This document shows, in pieces, positions 38,701 to 54,290 of a DNA stretch of 64,000 bases. This DNA comes from Eledone cirrhosa (Eukaryota > Mollusca > Cephalopoda > Octopoda > Eledonidae), in the NCBI GenBank assembly GCA_964016885.1, contig OZ024744.1, positions 116,253,302 to 116,317,301 of the forward strand, given 5' to 3'. How positions within the stretch are numbered: position 1 is the first letter of the stretch; each line of letters opens with the position of its first letter. A model generated the notes under the pieces. That model made no database searches and had not been told where the DNA came from. It saw nothing but the letters and a program-made list of their open reading frames with translations. Both the position numbers and the translations under genes were made by a program.

Positions 38701-41428
38701 AACCCAGTCTAACACCCTTACCACTAGGCCACCATATACCTCCACTGGAATATACTGGTGTAATGCGAAATTAAGTGTCTTGTTCAAGGACACAACACAC
38801 AGCCCAGTCTAACACCCTTACCACTAGGCCACGACATACCTCTACTGTAGTATACTGGAGTAATGTGAAATGTAGTGTTTTGTTCAAGAACACAACACAC
38901 AACCCAGTCTAATACCCTACCACTAGGCCACCACATACCTCCACTGTAGGATACTGGAGCAATGTAAAATGTTTTGTTCAAGAACACAACATACAAGCCA
39001 GTCTAACACCCTTGCCAATAGGCCACCATATACCTCCACTGGAATATACTGGTGTAATATGAAATGAAGTGTTTCGTTCAAGAACACAACACACAACCCA
39101 GTCTAACACCCTTACCACTATGCCACCACATACCTCCACTGTAGGATACTGGAGCAATGTAAAATGTTTTGTTCAAGAACACAACATACAAGCCAGTCTA
39201 ACACCCTTACCACTAGGCCACCACATACCTCCAGTGTAGTATACTGGTGTAATATGAAATGAAGTGTTTCGTTCAAGAACACAACACACAACCCAGTCTA
39301 ACACCCTTACCACTCGGTCACCACTTACCTTCACTGTAGTATAGTGGGGTAATGTGAAATGTAGTGCTTTGTTCAAGAACACAACACGCAACCCATTCTA
39401 ACACCCTACCACTAGGCCACTACATAGCTCCACTGTAGTATACTCTGAGCAATGTGAAATCTTTTGTCAAGAACACAACACACAACCCAGTCTAACACCC
39501 TTACCACTAGGCCACCACATACCTCCACTGTAATATACTGTAGTAATGTGAAATGAAGTGTCTTGTTCAAGAACACAACACACAACACAGTCTAACACCC
39601 TTACCAATACATACCCCCACTGTAGTATACTGGAGTAATGTGAAATGTAGTGTTTTGTTCAAGAACACAACGCACAACCCAGTCTAATACCCTACCACTA
39701 GGCCACCACATACCTCCACGGTAGTATACTGGAGTAATGTGAAATGAAGTGTTTTGTTCAAGAACTCAACAAAACAACCCAGTCTAACACCCTTACCACG
39801 CGGTCACCACTTACCTTCACTGTAGTATACTGGAGTAATGTGAAATGAAGTGTCTTGTTCAAGAACACAACCCACAACCCACTCTAACACCCTTACCACT
39901 AGGCCACCACATACCTCCACTGTAGTATACTGGAGTAATGTGAAATGAAGTGTTTTGTTCAAGAACAATACACAACCCAGTCTAACACCCTTACCACTAG
40001 GCCACCACATACCCCCACTGTAGTATACTGGGGTAATTTGAAATGTAGTATTTTGTTCAAGAACACAACACACAACCCAGTCTAACACCCTTACCACTAG
40101 GCCACCACATACCTCCACTGTAGTATACTGGAGTAATGTGAAATGTAGTGTTTTTTTCAAGAACACAACACACAATCCAGTATAACACCCTTACCACTAT
40201 GCCTTCACATACCTCCACTGTAGTATACTGGAGCAATGTAAAATGTTTTGTTCCAGAACACAACACACAACCCAATCTAAGACCCTTATCACTAGGCCAC
40301 CACATACCTCCACTGTAGTATACTGGAGTAATGTGAAATGTAGTGTTTTTTTGAAGAACACAAAACACAACCCAGTCTAACACCCTTACCACTAGGCCAC
40401 CACATACCTCCACTGTAGTATACTGGAGTAATGTGAAATGTTTTATTCACAAACACAACACACACCCTGGTCTAACACCCTTACCACTAGGCCACCACAG
40501 ACCTCCACTGTAGTATACTGGTGTAATATGAAATGGAGTGTTTAGTTCAAGAACACAACACACAAACCAGTCTAACACCCTTACCACTAGGCCACCACAT
40601 ACCTCCACGGTAGTATAATGGAGTAATGTGAAATGTTGTGTTTTGTTCAAGAACACAAAACACAACCCAGTCTAACACCCTTACCACTATGCCACCACAT
40701 ATCTCCACTGTAGTATACTGGAGCTATGTGAAATGTTTTGTTCAAGAACACAACACAGAACCCAGTCTAACACCCTTACCACTAGGCCACCACATACTTC
40801 CACTGTAGTATACTGGTGTAGTATGAAATGAAGTGTTTTTTTCAAGAACACAACACAGAACCCAGTCTAACAACCTTACCAATAGGCCACCACATACCTC
40901 CACTGTAATATACTGGAGTAATGTGAAATGAAGTGTCTTGTTCAAGAACACAACACACAATACAGTCGAACACCCTTACCACTAGGCCACCACATACCCC
41001 CACTGTAGTATACTGGAGTAATGTGAAATGTGGTGTTTTGTTCAAGAACACAACACACAACCCAGTTTAATACCCTACCACTAGGCCACCACATACCTCC
41101 ACTGTAGTATACTGGAATAATGTGAAATGAAGTCTTATTTTCAAGAACACAACACACAACCCAGTCTAACACCCTTACCGCTAGGCCACCACAAACCTCT
41201 CATTGTAGTATACTGTAGTAATGTGAAATGTAGTATTTTGTTAAAGAACACAACACACAACCCAGTCTAACACCCTTACCACGCGGTCACCACTTACCTT
41301 CAATGTAGTATACTGGAGTAATGTGAAATGAAGTGTCTTGTTCAAGAACACAACACACAACCTAGTCTAACACCCATACCACTAGGCCACCCCACACCTC
41401 CACTGTAGTATACTGGTGTAATGTGAAA
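35717..41428. repeat. Nearly perfect tandem duplication, 2 x 2856 bp
   Basis: 35717-38572 is followed directly by 38573-41428 at a constant offset of 2856 bp. The stretches I compared differ at about one position (for example GAAGTATTTTG near 36893 against GAAGTGTTTTG near 39749). The duplication begins and ends inside the same motif, AATGTGAAATGAAGTGT, as expected for unequal crossover between units. Confidence 0.9.
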
Positions 41429-44400
41429 TGAAGTGTTTTGTTCAAGAACACAACACAGAACCCAGTCTAACACCCTTACCACTAGGCCACCACATACCTC
41501 CACTGTAGTATACTGGAGCAATGTGAAATGTTTTGTTCAAGAACACAACACACAACCCAGTCTAACACCCTTACCACTAGGCAACCACATACCTCCACTG
41601 TAGTATACTGGTGTAATATGAAATGAAGTGTTTTGTTCAAGAACACAAAACACAAGCCAGTCTAACACCCTTACCACTAGGCCACGACATACCTCCACTG
41701 TAGTATACTGGAGTAATGTGAAATGTAGTGTTTTGATCAAGAACACAACACACAACCCACTCTAGCACCCTTACGACTAGGCCACCACATACCTCCACGG
41801 TAGTATAAAGGTGTAATATGAAATGAAGTGTTTAGTTCAAGAACACAACACACAATCCAGTATAACACCCTTACCACTATGCCACCACATACCTCCACTG
41901 TAGGATACTGGAGCAATGTAAAATGTTTTGTTCAAGAACACAACATGCAAGCCAGTCTAACACCCTTACCAATAGGCCACCACATACCTCCAGTGTAGTT
42001 TACTGGTGTAATATGAAATGAAGTGGGGTAATGTGAAATGTAGTGCTTTGTTCAAGAACACAACACACAACCCATTCTAACACCCTACCACTAGGCCACT
42101 ACATAGCTCCACTGTAGTATACTCTGAGCAATGTGAAATCTTTTGTCAAGAACACAACACACAACCCAGTCTAACACCCTTACCACTAGGCGACCACATA
42201 CCTCCACTGTAATATACTGTAGTAATGTGAAATGAAGTGTCTTGTTCAAGAACACAACACACAACACAGTCTAACACCCTTACCAACACATACCCCCACT
42301 GTAGTATACTGGAGTAACGTGAAATGTAGTGTTTTGTTCAAGAACACAACACACAACCCAGTCTAACACCCTTACCAATAGGCCACCACATACCTACACT
42401 GTAGTATACTGGTGTAATATGAAATGAAGTGTTTCGTTCAAGAACACAACACACAACCCAGTCTAACACCCTTACCAATGGGCAACCACATACCTCCACT
42501 GTAGTATACTGGTGTAATATGAAATGAAGTGTTTTGTTCAAGAACACAACACACAACCCAGTCTAACACCCTTACCACTAGGCAACCACATACCTCCACT
42601 GTAGTATACTGGAGTAATGTGAAATGTAGTGTTTTGATCAAGAACACAAAACACAACCCACTCTAGCACCCTTACGACTAGGCCACCACATACCTCCACG
42701 GTAGTATAATGGTGTAATATGAAATGAAGTGTTTAGTTCAAGAACACAACACACAATCCAGTACAACACCCTTACCACTAGGCCACCACATACCTCCACT
42801 GTAGGATACTGGAGCAATGTAAAATGTTTTGTTCAAGAACACAACATACAAGCCAGTCTAACACCCTTACCAATAGGGCACCACATACCTCCAGTGTAGT
42901 ATACTGGTGTAATATGAAATGAAGTGTTTCGTTCAAGAACACAACACACAACCCAGTCTAACACCCTTACCACTTGGTCACCACTTACCTTCACTGTAGT
43001 AAACTGGAATAATGTGAAATGTAGTGCTTTGTTCAAGAACACAACACACAACCCATTCTAACACCCTACCACTAGGCCACCACATACCTCCACTGTAGTA
43101 TACTCTGAGCAATGTGAAATCTTTTGTCAAGAACACAACACACAACCCAGTCTAACACCCTTACCACTAGGCCACCACATACCTCCACGGTAGTATAATG
43201 GAGTAATGTGAAATGAAGTGTCTTGTTCAAGAACACAACACGCAACACAGTCTAACACCCTTACCAACACATACCCCCACTGTAGTATACTGGAGTAATG
43301 TGAAATGTAGTGTTTTGTTCAAGAACACAACACACAACCCAGTCTAACACCCTTACCACTAGGCCACCACATACCTCCACTGTAGTATACTGGAGTAATG
43401 TGAAATGTAGTGTTTTTTTCAAGAACACAACACACAATCCAGTATAACACCCTTACCACTATGCCTTCACATACCTCCACTGTAGTATACTGGAGTAATG
43501 TGAAATGTTTTGTTCAAGAACACAACACACAACCCAGTCTAAGACCCTTACCACTAGGCCACCACATACCTCCACTGTAGTATACTGGAGTAATGTGAAA
43601 TGTAGTGTTTTTTTCAAGAACACAAAACACAACCCAGTCTAACACCCTTGCCACTAGGCCACCACATACCTCCACTGTAGTATACTGGTGTAATGTGAAA
43701 TGTAGTGTTTTTTTCAAGAACACAACACACAATCCAGTATAACACCCTTACCACTAGGCCACCACAGACCTCCACTGTAGTATACTGGAGTAATGTGAAA
43801 TGTAGTGTTTTTTTCAAGAACACAAAACACAAGCCAGTCTAACACCCTTACCACTAGGCCACCACATACCTCCACGGTAGTATAATGGAGTAATGTGAAA
43901 TGTAGTGTTTTGTTCAAGAACGCAACCCACAACCCAGTCTAACACCCTTACCACTAGGCCACCTCATACCTCCACTGTAGTATACTGGAGTAATGTGTAA
44001 TGTAGTGTTTTGTTCAAGAACGCAACCCACAACCCAGTCTAACACCCTTACCACTAGGCCACCCCATACCACCACTGTAGTATACTGGAGTAATGTGAAA
44101 TATTTTATTCACGAACACAACACACACCCTGGTCTAACACTCTTACCACTAGGCCACCACAGACCTCCACTGTAGTATACTGGTGTAGTATGAAATGGAA
44201 TGTTTAGTTCAAGAACACAACACACAACCCAGTATAACACCCTTACCACTATGCCACCACATACCTCCACTGTAGGATACTGGAGCAATGTAAAATGTTT
44301 TGTTCAAGAACACAACATACAACCCAGTCTAACACCCTTACCAATAGGCCACCACATACCTCCAGTGTAGTATACTGGTGTAATATGAAATGAAGTGTTT

Positions 44401-45549
44401 CGTTCAAGAACACAACACTCAACCCAGTCTAATACCCTTACCACCAGGAGACCACATACCTCCACTGTAGTATACTGGAGTAATGTAAATGAAGTGTCTT
44501 GTTCAAGAACACAACACACAACCCAGTCTAACACCCTTACCACTAGGCCACCACATACCCCCACTGTAGTATAATGGAGTAATGTGAAACGTAGTGTTTT
44601 GATCAAGAACACAACACACAACGCAGTCTAACACCCTTACTACTATGTCACCACATACCTCCACTGTAGTATACTGTAGTAATGTGAAATGAAGTGTTTT
44701 GTTCAAGAACACAACACACAACCCAGTCTAACACCCTTACCATTAGGCCACCCCATACCTCCACTATAGTATACTGGAGTAATGTAAATGAAGTGTCTTC
44801 TTCAAGGACACAACACACAACCCAGTCTAACAACCTTACCACTAGGCCACCACATACCTCCACTGTAGTATACTGGAGCAATGTGAAATGTTTTGTTGAA
44901 GAACACAACACACAACCCAGTCTAACACCCTGCCTTTAGGCCACTCCATACCTCCACTGCAATATACTGGAGTAATGTGAAATGAAGGGTTTTGTTCAAG
45001 AACATAACACACAACCCAATCTAAAACCCTTACCACTAGGTCACATACCTCCACTATAGTATACTGTAGTAATGTAAATGAAGTGTCTTGTTCAAGAACA
45101 CAAAACACAAGCCAGTCTAACACCCTGACCACTAGGCCACCACATACCCCCACTGTAGTATACTGGAGTAATGTGAAATGTAGTGTTTTGTTCAAGAACG
45201 CAACCCACAACCCAGTCTAACACTCTTACCACTAGGCCACCACATACTCCCACTGTAGTATACTGGAGTAATGTGAAATGAAGTGTTTTGGTCAAGAACA
45301 CAAAACACAACCCAGTCTAACACCCTTACCACTAGGCCACCCCATACCACCACTGTAGTATACTGGAGTAATGTGAAATATTTTATTCACGAACACAACA
45401 CACACCCTGGTCTAACACTCTTACCACTAGGCCACCACAGACCTCCACTGTAGTATACTGGTGTAATATGAAATGGAGTGTTTAGTTCAAGAACACAACA
45501 CACAACCCAGTCTAACACCCTTACCACTATGCCACCACATACCTCCACT

Positions 45550-48500
45550 GTAGTATACTGGAGCAATGTGAAATGTTTTGTTCAAGAACACAACACACAA
45601 CCCAGTCTAACACCCTTACCAATGGGCAACCACATACCTCCACTGTAGTATACTGGTGTAATATGAAATGTAGTGTTTTGTTCAAGAACACAAAACACAA
45701 ACCAGTCTAACACCCTTACCACTAGGCCACGACATACCTCCACTGTAGTATACTGGAGTAATGTGAAATGTAGTGTTTTGATCAAGAACACAACACACAA
45801 CCCACTCTAGCACCCTTACCACTAGGCCACCACATACCTCCACAGTAGTATAATGGTGTAATATGAAATGAAGTGTTTCGTTCAAGAACATAACACACAA
45901 TCCAGTCTAACACCCTTACCACTCAGCCACCACATACCTCCACTGTAGTATACTGGTGTAATATGAAATGAAGTATTTTGTTCAAGAACTCAATAAAACA
46001 ACCCAGTCTAACACCCTTACCACTAGGCCACCACATACCTCCACTGTAGTACACTGGAGTAATGTGAAATGAAGTGTTTTTTTCAAGAACACAACACACA
46101 ACCCAGTCTAACACCCTTACCACTATGCCACCACATACCTTCACTGTAGTATACTGGAGCAATGTAAAATGTTTTGTTCAAGAACACAACACACAACCCA
46201 GTCTAACACCCTTACCACTAGCCCACCACATACCTCCACTGTAGTATACTGGAGTAATGTGAAATGTAGTGTTTTGGTCAAGAACGCAACCCACAACCCA
46301 GTCTAACACCCTTACCACTAGGCCACCCCATACCACCACTGTAGTATACTGGAGTAATGTGAAATATTTTATTCACGAACACAACACACACCCTGGTCTA
46401 ACACTCTTACCACTAGGCCACCACAGACCTCCACTGTAGTATACTGGTGTAATATGAAATGGAGTGTTTAGTTCAAGAACACAACACACAACCCAGTCTA
46501 ACACCCTTACCACTATGCCACCACATACCTCCACTGTAGTATACTGGTGTAATGTGAAATGTTTTGTTCAAGAACACAACACACAACCCAGTCTAACACC
46601 CTTACCACTAGGCCACCACATACCTCCACTGTAGGATACTGGAGCAATGTAAAATGTTTTGTTCAAGAACACAACATACAACCCAGTCTAACACCCTTAC
46701 CAATAGGCCACCACATACCTCCACTGTAGGATACTGGAGCAATGTAAAATGTTTTGTTCAAGAACACAACATACAACCCAGTCTAACACCCTTACCACTA
46801 GGCCACTACATACCTCCAGTGTAGTATACTGGTGTAATATGAAATGAAGTGTTTCGTTCAAGAACACAACACACAACCCAGTCTAACACCCTTACCACTC
46901 GGTCACCACATACCTCCACTGTAGTATAGTGGGGGTAATGTGAAATGTAGTGTTTCGTTCAAGAATACAACACACAACCCAGTCTAACACCCTTATCACT
47001 AGGCCACCACATACCTCCACTGTAGTATAATGTAGTAACGTGAAATGAAGTGTCTTGTTCAAGAACACAACACACAACCCAGTCTAACACCCTTACCACT
47101 AGGCCACCACATACCTCCACTGTAGTATACTGGAGTAATGTGAAATGAAGTGTCTTGTTCAAGAACACAACACACAACCCAGTCTAACACCCTTACCACT
47201 AGGCCACCACATACCTCCACGGTAGTATACTGGAGTAATGTGAAATGAAGTGTTTTGTTCAAGAACACAACACACAACCCAGTCTAACACCCTTACCACT
47301 AGGCCACCCCATACCTCCACTGTAGTATACTGGAGTAATGTGAAATGTAGTGTTTTTTCAAGAACACAACACACAACCCAGTCTAACACCCTTACCACCA
47401 GGAGACCACATACCTCCACTGTAGTATACTGGAGTAATGTGAAACGTAGTGTTTTGATCAAGAACACAACACACAACCCAGTCTAACACCCTTACCACTA
47501 TGCCACCACATACCTCCACTGTAGTATACTGGAGCTATGTGAAATGTTTTGTTCAAGAACACAACACACAACCCAGTCTAACACCCTTACCACTAGGCCA
47601 CCATATACCTCCACTGTAGTATACTGGAGTAATGTGAAATGTAGTGTTTTGTTCAAGAACACAACACACAACCCAGTCTAACACTCTTACCACTAGGCCA
47701 CCACATACCTCCACTGTAGTATACTGGAGCTATGTGAAATGTTTTGTTCAAGAATACAACACACAACCCAGTCTAACACCCTTACCACTAGACCACCACA
47801 TTCCTCCACTGTAGTATACTGTAGTAATGTGAAATGTAGTGTTTTGTTCAAGAACACAACACACAACCCAGTCTAAAACCCTTACCATTAGGCCACCCCA
47901 TACCTCCACTATAGTATACTGGAGTAATGTAAATGAAGTGTCTTGTTCAAGAACACAACACACAACCCAGTCTAACACCCTTACCACTAGGCCACCACAT
48001 ACCTCCACTGTAGTATACTGGAGTAATGTGAAATGTAGTGTTTTGTTCAAGAACACAACAAACAACCCAGTCTAACACCCTTACCACTAGGCCACCACAT
48101 ACCTCCACTGTAGTATACTGGAGTAATGTGAAATGAAGTGTCTTGTTCAAGAACACAAGACACAACCCAGTCTAACACCCTTACCACTAGGCCACATACC
48201 TCCACTGTAGTATACTGGAGTAATGTGAAATGAAGTGTCTTGTTCAAGAATACAACACAATCCAATCTAACACCCTTACCACTCGGTCACCACTTACCTT
48301 CACTGTAGTATAGTGGGGTAATGTGAAATGTAGTTCTTTGTTCAAGAACACAACACCCAACCCAGTCTAACACCCTCACCACTAGGTCACCACATACCTC
48401 CACTCTAGTATACTGTAGTAATGTGAAATGAAATGTCTTGTTGAAGAACACAACACACAACCCAGTCTAACAACCTTACCACTAGGCCACCCCATACCTC

Positions 48501-51500
48501 CACTGTAGTATACTGTAGTAATGTGAAATGTAGTGTTTTGTTGAAGAACACAACACACAACCCAGTCTAACAACCTTACCACTAGGCCACCACATACCTT
48601 CACTGTCGTATACTGGAGCAATGTGAAATGAAGTGTCTTGTTCAAGAACACAACACACAACCCAGTCTAACACCCTTACCACTAGGCCACCACATTCCTC
48701 CACTGTAGTATACTGGGGCAATGTGAACTGTAGTGTCTTGTTCAAGGACACAACACACAACCCAGTCTAACAACCTTACCACTAGGCCACCACATACCTC
48801 CACTGTAGTATACTGGAGCAATGTGAAATGAAGTGTCTTGTTCAAGAACACAACACACAACCCAGTCTAACACCCTTACCACTAGGCCACCCCATACCTC
48901 CACTGTAGTATACTGGAGTAATGTGAAATGTTTTCTTCAAGAACACAACACACAACCCAGTCTAACAGCCTTACCACTAGGCCACCACATACCTCCACTG
49001 TAGTATACTGTAGTAATGTGAAATGTAGTGTTTTGTTCAAGAACACAAGACACAACCCAGTCTAACACCCTTACCACTAGGCCACCACATACCTCCACTG
49101 TAGTATACTGGAGTAATGTGAAATGAAGTGTCTTGTTCAAGAACACAACACACAACCCAGTCTAACACCCTTACCACTAGGCCGCCACATACCTCCACTA
49201 TAGTATACTGGAGTAATGTGAAATGAAGTGTTTTGTTCAAGAAGACAACACCGAACCCAGTCTAACACCCTTACCACTAGGCCACCACATACCTACACTG
49301 TAGTATACTGGAGCAATGTGAAATGTTTTGTTCAAGAACACAACACACAACCCAGTCTAACACCCTTACCAATGGGCAACCACATACCTCCACTGTAGTA
49401 TACTGGTGTAATATGAAATGTAGTGTTTTGTTCAAGAACACAAAACACAAACCAGTCTAACACCCTTACCACTAGGCCACGACATACCTCCACTGTAGTA
49501 TACTGGAGTAATGTGAAATGTAGTGTTTTGATCAAGAACACAACACACAACCCACTCTAGCACCCTTACCACTAGGCCACCACATACCTCCACAGTAGTA
49601 TAATGGTGTAATATGAAATGAAGTGTTTCGTTCAAGAACATAACACACAATCCAGTCTAACACCCTTACCACTCAGCCACCACATACCTCCACTGTAGTA
49701 TACTGGTGTAATATGAAATGAAGTATTTTGTTCAAGAACTCAATAAAACAACCCAGTCTAACACCCTTACCACTAGGCCACCACATACCTCCACTGTAGT
49801 ACACTGGAGTAATGTGAAATGAAGTGTTTTTTTCAAGAACACAACACACAACCCAGTCTAACACCCTTACCACTATGCCACCACATACCTTCACTGTAGT
49901 ATACTGGAGCAATGTAAAATGTTTTATTCAAGAACACAACACACAACCCAGTCTAACACCCTTACCACTAGCCCACCACATACCTCCACTGTAGTATACT
50001 GGAGTAATGTGAAATGTAGTGTTTTGGTCAAGAACGCAACCCACAACCCAGTCTAACACCCTTACCACTAGGCCACCCCATACCACCACTGTAGTATACT
50101 GGAGTAATGTGAAATATTTTATTCACGAACACAACACACACCCTGGTCTAACACTCTTACCACTAGGCCACCACAGACCTCCACTGTAGTATACTGGTGT
50201 AATATGAAATGGAGTGTTTAGTTCAAGAACACAACACACAACCCAGTCTAACACCCTTACCACTATGCCACCACATACCTCCACTGTAGTATACTGGTGT
50301 AATGTGAAATGTTTTGTTCAAGAACACAACACACAACCCAGTCTAACACCCTTACCACTAGGCCACCACATACCTCCACTGTAGGATACTGGAGCAATGT
50401 AAAATGTTTTGTTCAAGAACACAACATACAACCCAGTCTAACACCCTTACCAATAGGCCACCACATACCTCCAGTGTAGTATACTGGTGTAATATGAAAT
50501 GAAGTGTTTCGTTCAAGAACACAACACACAACCCAGTCTAACACCCTTACCACTCGGTCACCACATACCTCCACTGTAGTATAGTGGGGGTAATGTGAAA
50601 TGTAGTGTTTCGTTCAAGAATACAACACACAACCCAGTCTAACACCCTTATCACTAGGCCACCACATACCTCCACTGTAGTATAATGTAGTAACGTGAAA
50701 TGAAGTGTCTTGTTCAAGAACACAACACACAACCCAGTCTAACACCCTTACCACTAGGCCACCACATACCTCCACTGTAGTATACTGGAGTAATGTGAAA
50801 TGAAGTGTCTTGTTCAAGAACACAACACACAACCCAGTCTAACACCCTTACCACTAGGCCACCACATACCTCCACGGTAGTATACTGGAGTAATGTGAAA
50901 TGAAGTGTTTTGTTCAAGAACACAACACACAACCCAGTCTAACACCCTTACCACTAGGCCACCCCATACCTCCACTGTAGTATACTGGAGTAATGTGAAA
51001 TGTAGTGTTTTTTCAAGAACACAACACACAACCCAGTCTAACACCCTTACCACCAGGAGACCACATACCTCCACTGTAGTATACTGGAGTAATGTGAAAC
51101 GTAGTGTTTTGATCAAGAACACAACACACAACCCAGTCTAACACCCTTACCACTATGCCACCACATACCTCCACTGTAGTATACTGGAGCTATGTGAAAT
51201 GTTTTGTTCAAGAACACAACACACAACCCAGTCTAACACCCTTACCACTAGGCCACCATATACCTCCACTGTAGTATACTGGAGTAATGTGAAATGTAGT
51301 GTTTTGTTCAAGAACACAACACACAACCCAGTCTAACACTCTTACCACTAGGCCACCACATACCTCCACTGTAGTATACTGGAGCTATGTGAAATGTTTT
51401 GTTCAAGAACACAACACACAACCCAGTCTAACACCCTTACCACTAGACCACCACATTCCTCCACTGTAGTATACTGTAGTAATGTGAAATGTAGTGTTTT

Positions 51501-52855
51501 GTTCAAGAACACAACACACAACCCAGTCTAAAACCCTTACCATTAGGCCACCCCATACCTCCACTATAGTATACTGGAGTAATGTAAATGAAGTGTCTTG
51601 TTCAAGAACACAACACACAACCCAGTCTAACACCCTTACCACTAGGCCACCACATACCTCCACTGTAGTATACTGGAGTAATGTGAAATGTAGTGTTTTG
51701 TTCAAGAACACAACAAACAACCCAGTCTAACACCCTTACCACTAGGCCACCACATACCTCCACTGTAGTATACTGGAGTAATGTGAAATGAAGTGTCTTG
51801 TTCAAGAACACAAGACACAACCCAGTCTAACACCCTTACCACTAGGCCACATACCTCCACTGTAGTATACTGGAGTAATGTGAAATGAAGTGTCTTGTTC
51901 AAGAATACAACACAATCCAATCTAACACCCTTACCACTCGGTCACCACTTACCTTCACTGTAGTATAGTGGGGTAATGTGAAATGTAGTTCTTTGTTCAA
52001 GAACACAACACCCAACCCAGTCTAACACCCTCACCACTAGGTCACCACATACCTCCACTCTAGTATACTGTAGTAATGTGAAATGAAGTGTCTTGTTGAA
52101 GAACACAACACACAACCCAGTCTAACAACCTTACCACTAGGCCACCCCATACCTCCACTGTAGTATACTGTAGTAATGTGAAATGTAGTGTTTTGTTGAA
52201 GAACACAACACACAACCCAGTCTAACAACCTTACCACTAGGCCACCACATACCTTCACTGTCGTATACTGGAGCAATGTGAAATGAAGTGTCTTGTTCAA
52301 GAACACAACACACAACCCAGTCTAACACCCTTACCACTAGGCCACCACATTCCTCCACTGTAGTATACTGGGGCAATGTGAACTGTAGTGTCTTGTTCAA
52401 GGACACAACACACAACCCAGTCTAACAACCTTACCACTAGGCCACCACATACCTCCACTGTAGTATACTGGAGCAATGTGAAATGAAGTGTCTTGTTCAA
52501 GAACACAACACACAACCCAGTCTAACACCCTTACCACTAGGCCACCCCATACCTCCACTGTAGTATACTGGAGTAATGTGAAATGTTTTCTTCAAGAACA
52601 CAACACACAACCCAGTCTAACAGCCTTACCACTAGGCCACCACATACCTCCACTGTAGTATACTGTAGTAATGTGAAATGTAGTGTTTTGTTCAAGAACA
52701 CAACACACAACCCAGTCTAACACCCTTACCACTAGGCCACCACATACCTCCACTGTAGTATACTGGAGTAATGTGAAATGAAGTGTCTTGTTCAAGAACA
52801 CAACACACAACCCAGTCTAACACCCTTACCACTAGGCCGCCACATACCTCCACTG
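45550..52855. repeat. Tandem duplication with period 3750/3655 bp
   Basis: 45550-49200 corresponds to 49300-52855. The offset is 3750 bp up to about 46700 and 3655 bp from about 46890. The second copy therefore lacks exactly one 95-bp unit, located within 46630-46800 of the first, where two very similar units stand side by side. Otherwise only scattered substitutions separate the copies. Confidence 0.88.
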
Positions 52856-52891
52856 TAGTATACTGGAGTAATGTGAAATGTAGTGTTTTGT

Positions 52892-54290
52892 TCAAGAACA
52901 CAACACACAACTCAGTCTAACACCCTTACCACCAGGCCACCACATACCTCTACTGTAGTATACTGGTGTAATGTGAAATGAAGTGTCTTGTTCAAGAACA
53001 CAACACACAACCCAGTCTAACCCCCTTACCACTAGGCCACCACATACCTCCACTTTAGTATACTGGTGTAATGTGAAATGTAGTGTTTTGTTCAAGAACA
53101 CAACACACAACCCAGTCTAACACCCTTACCACTAGGCCACCACATACCTCCACTGTAGTATACTGGAGTAATGTGAAATGAAGTGTCTTGTTCAAGAACA
53201 CAACACACAACCCAGTATAACACCCTTACCACTAGGCCGCCACATACCTCCACTGTAGTATACTGGAGTAATGTGAAATGTAGTGTTTTGTTCAAGAACA
53301 CAACACACAACTCAGTCTAACACCCTTACCACCAGGCCACCACATACCTCTACTGTAGTATACTGGTGTAATGTGAAATGAAGTGTCTTGTTCAAGAACA
53401 CAACACACAACCCAGTCTAACACCCTTACTACTAAGCCACCACATACCTCCACTTTAGTATACTGGTGTAATGTGAAATGTAGTGTTTTGTTCAAGAACA
53501 CAACACACAACCCAGTCTAACACCCTTACCACTAGGCCACCACATACCTCCACTGTAGTATACTGGAGTAATGTGAAATGTAGTGTTTTGTTGAAGAACA
53601 CAACACACAACCTAGTCTAACACCCTTACCACTAGGCCACCACATACCTCCACTGTAGTATACTGGAGTAATGTGAAATGTAGTGTTTTGTTCAAGAACA
53701 CAACACACAACCCAGTATAACACCCTTACCACTGGGCCACCCTGTACCTCTAGTGTAGTATACTGGTGTACTATGAAATGAAGTGTGTTGTTCAAGAACA
53801 CAACACACAACCCAGTCTAATACCCTTACCACTAGGCCACCACATACCTCCACTGTAGTATACTGGAGTAATGTGAAATGTAGTGTTTTGTTCAAGAACA
53901 CAACACACAACCCAGTATAACACCCTTACCACTGGGCCACCCTGTACCTCTAGTGTAGTATACTGGTGTACTATGAAATGAAGTGTTTTGTTCAAGAACA
54001 CAACACACAACCCAGTCTAATACCCTTACCACTAGGCCACCACATACCTCCACTGTAGTATACTGGTGTAATATGAAATGAAGTGTCTTGTTCAAGAACA
54101 CAACACACAACCCAGTATAACACCCTTACCACTGGGCCACCCTGTACCTCTAGTGTAGTATACTGGTGTACTATGAAATGAAGTGTGTTGTTCAAGAACA
54201 CAACACACAACCCAGTCTAACACCCTTACCACTAGGCCACAACATACCTACACTGTAGTATACTGGAGTAATGTGAAATGAAGTGTTTTG
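52892..54290. repeat. Local 200-bp dimeric repeats at the array end
   Basis: Pairs of units recur at 200-bp spacing (53092 and 53292; 53692 and 53892; also near 53992). They include a variant with CACTGGGCCACCCTGTACC that I saw only here. This is recent local amplification at the distal end of the array. Confidence 0.7.

Noticed and set aside
10962..54210. Dozens of recurring 60-140-codon open frames on both strands with a shared Cys/Val/Trp-rich pattern
   Set aside because: They recur with the satellite period. A 100-bp unit is read in successive frames until a fixed stop, and 99-bp or 95-bp units only extend or shorten them. No start context, domain or codon constraint was seen.
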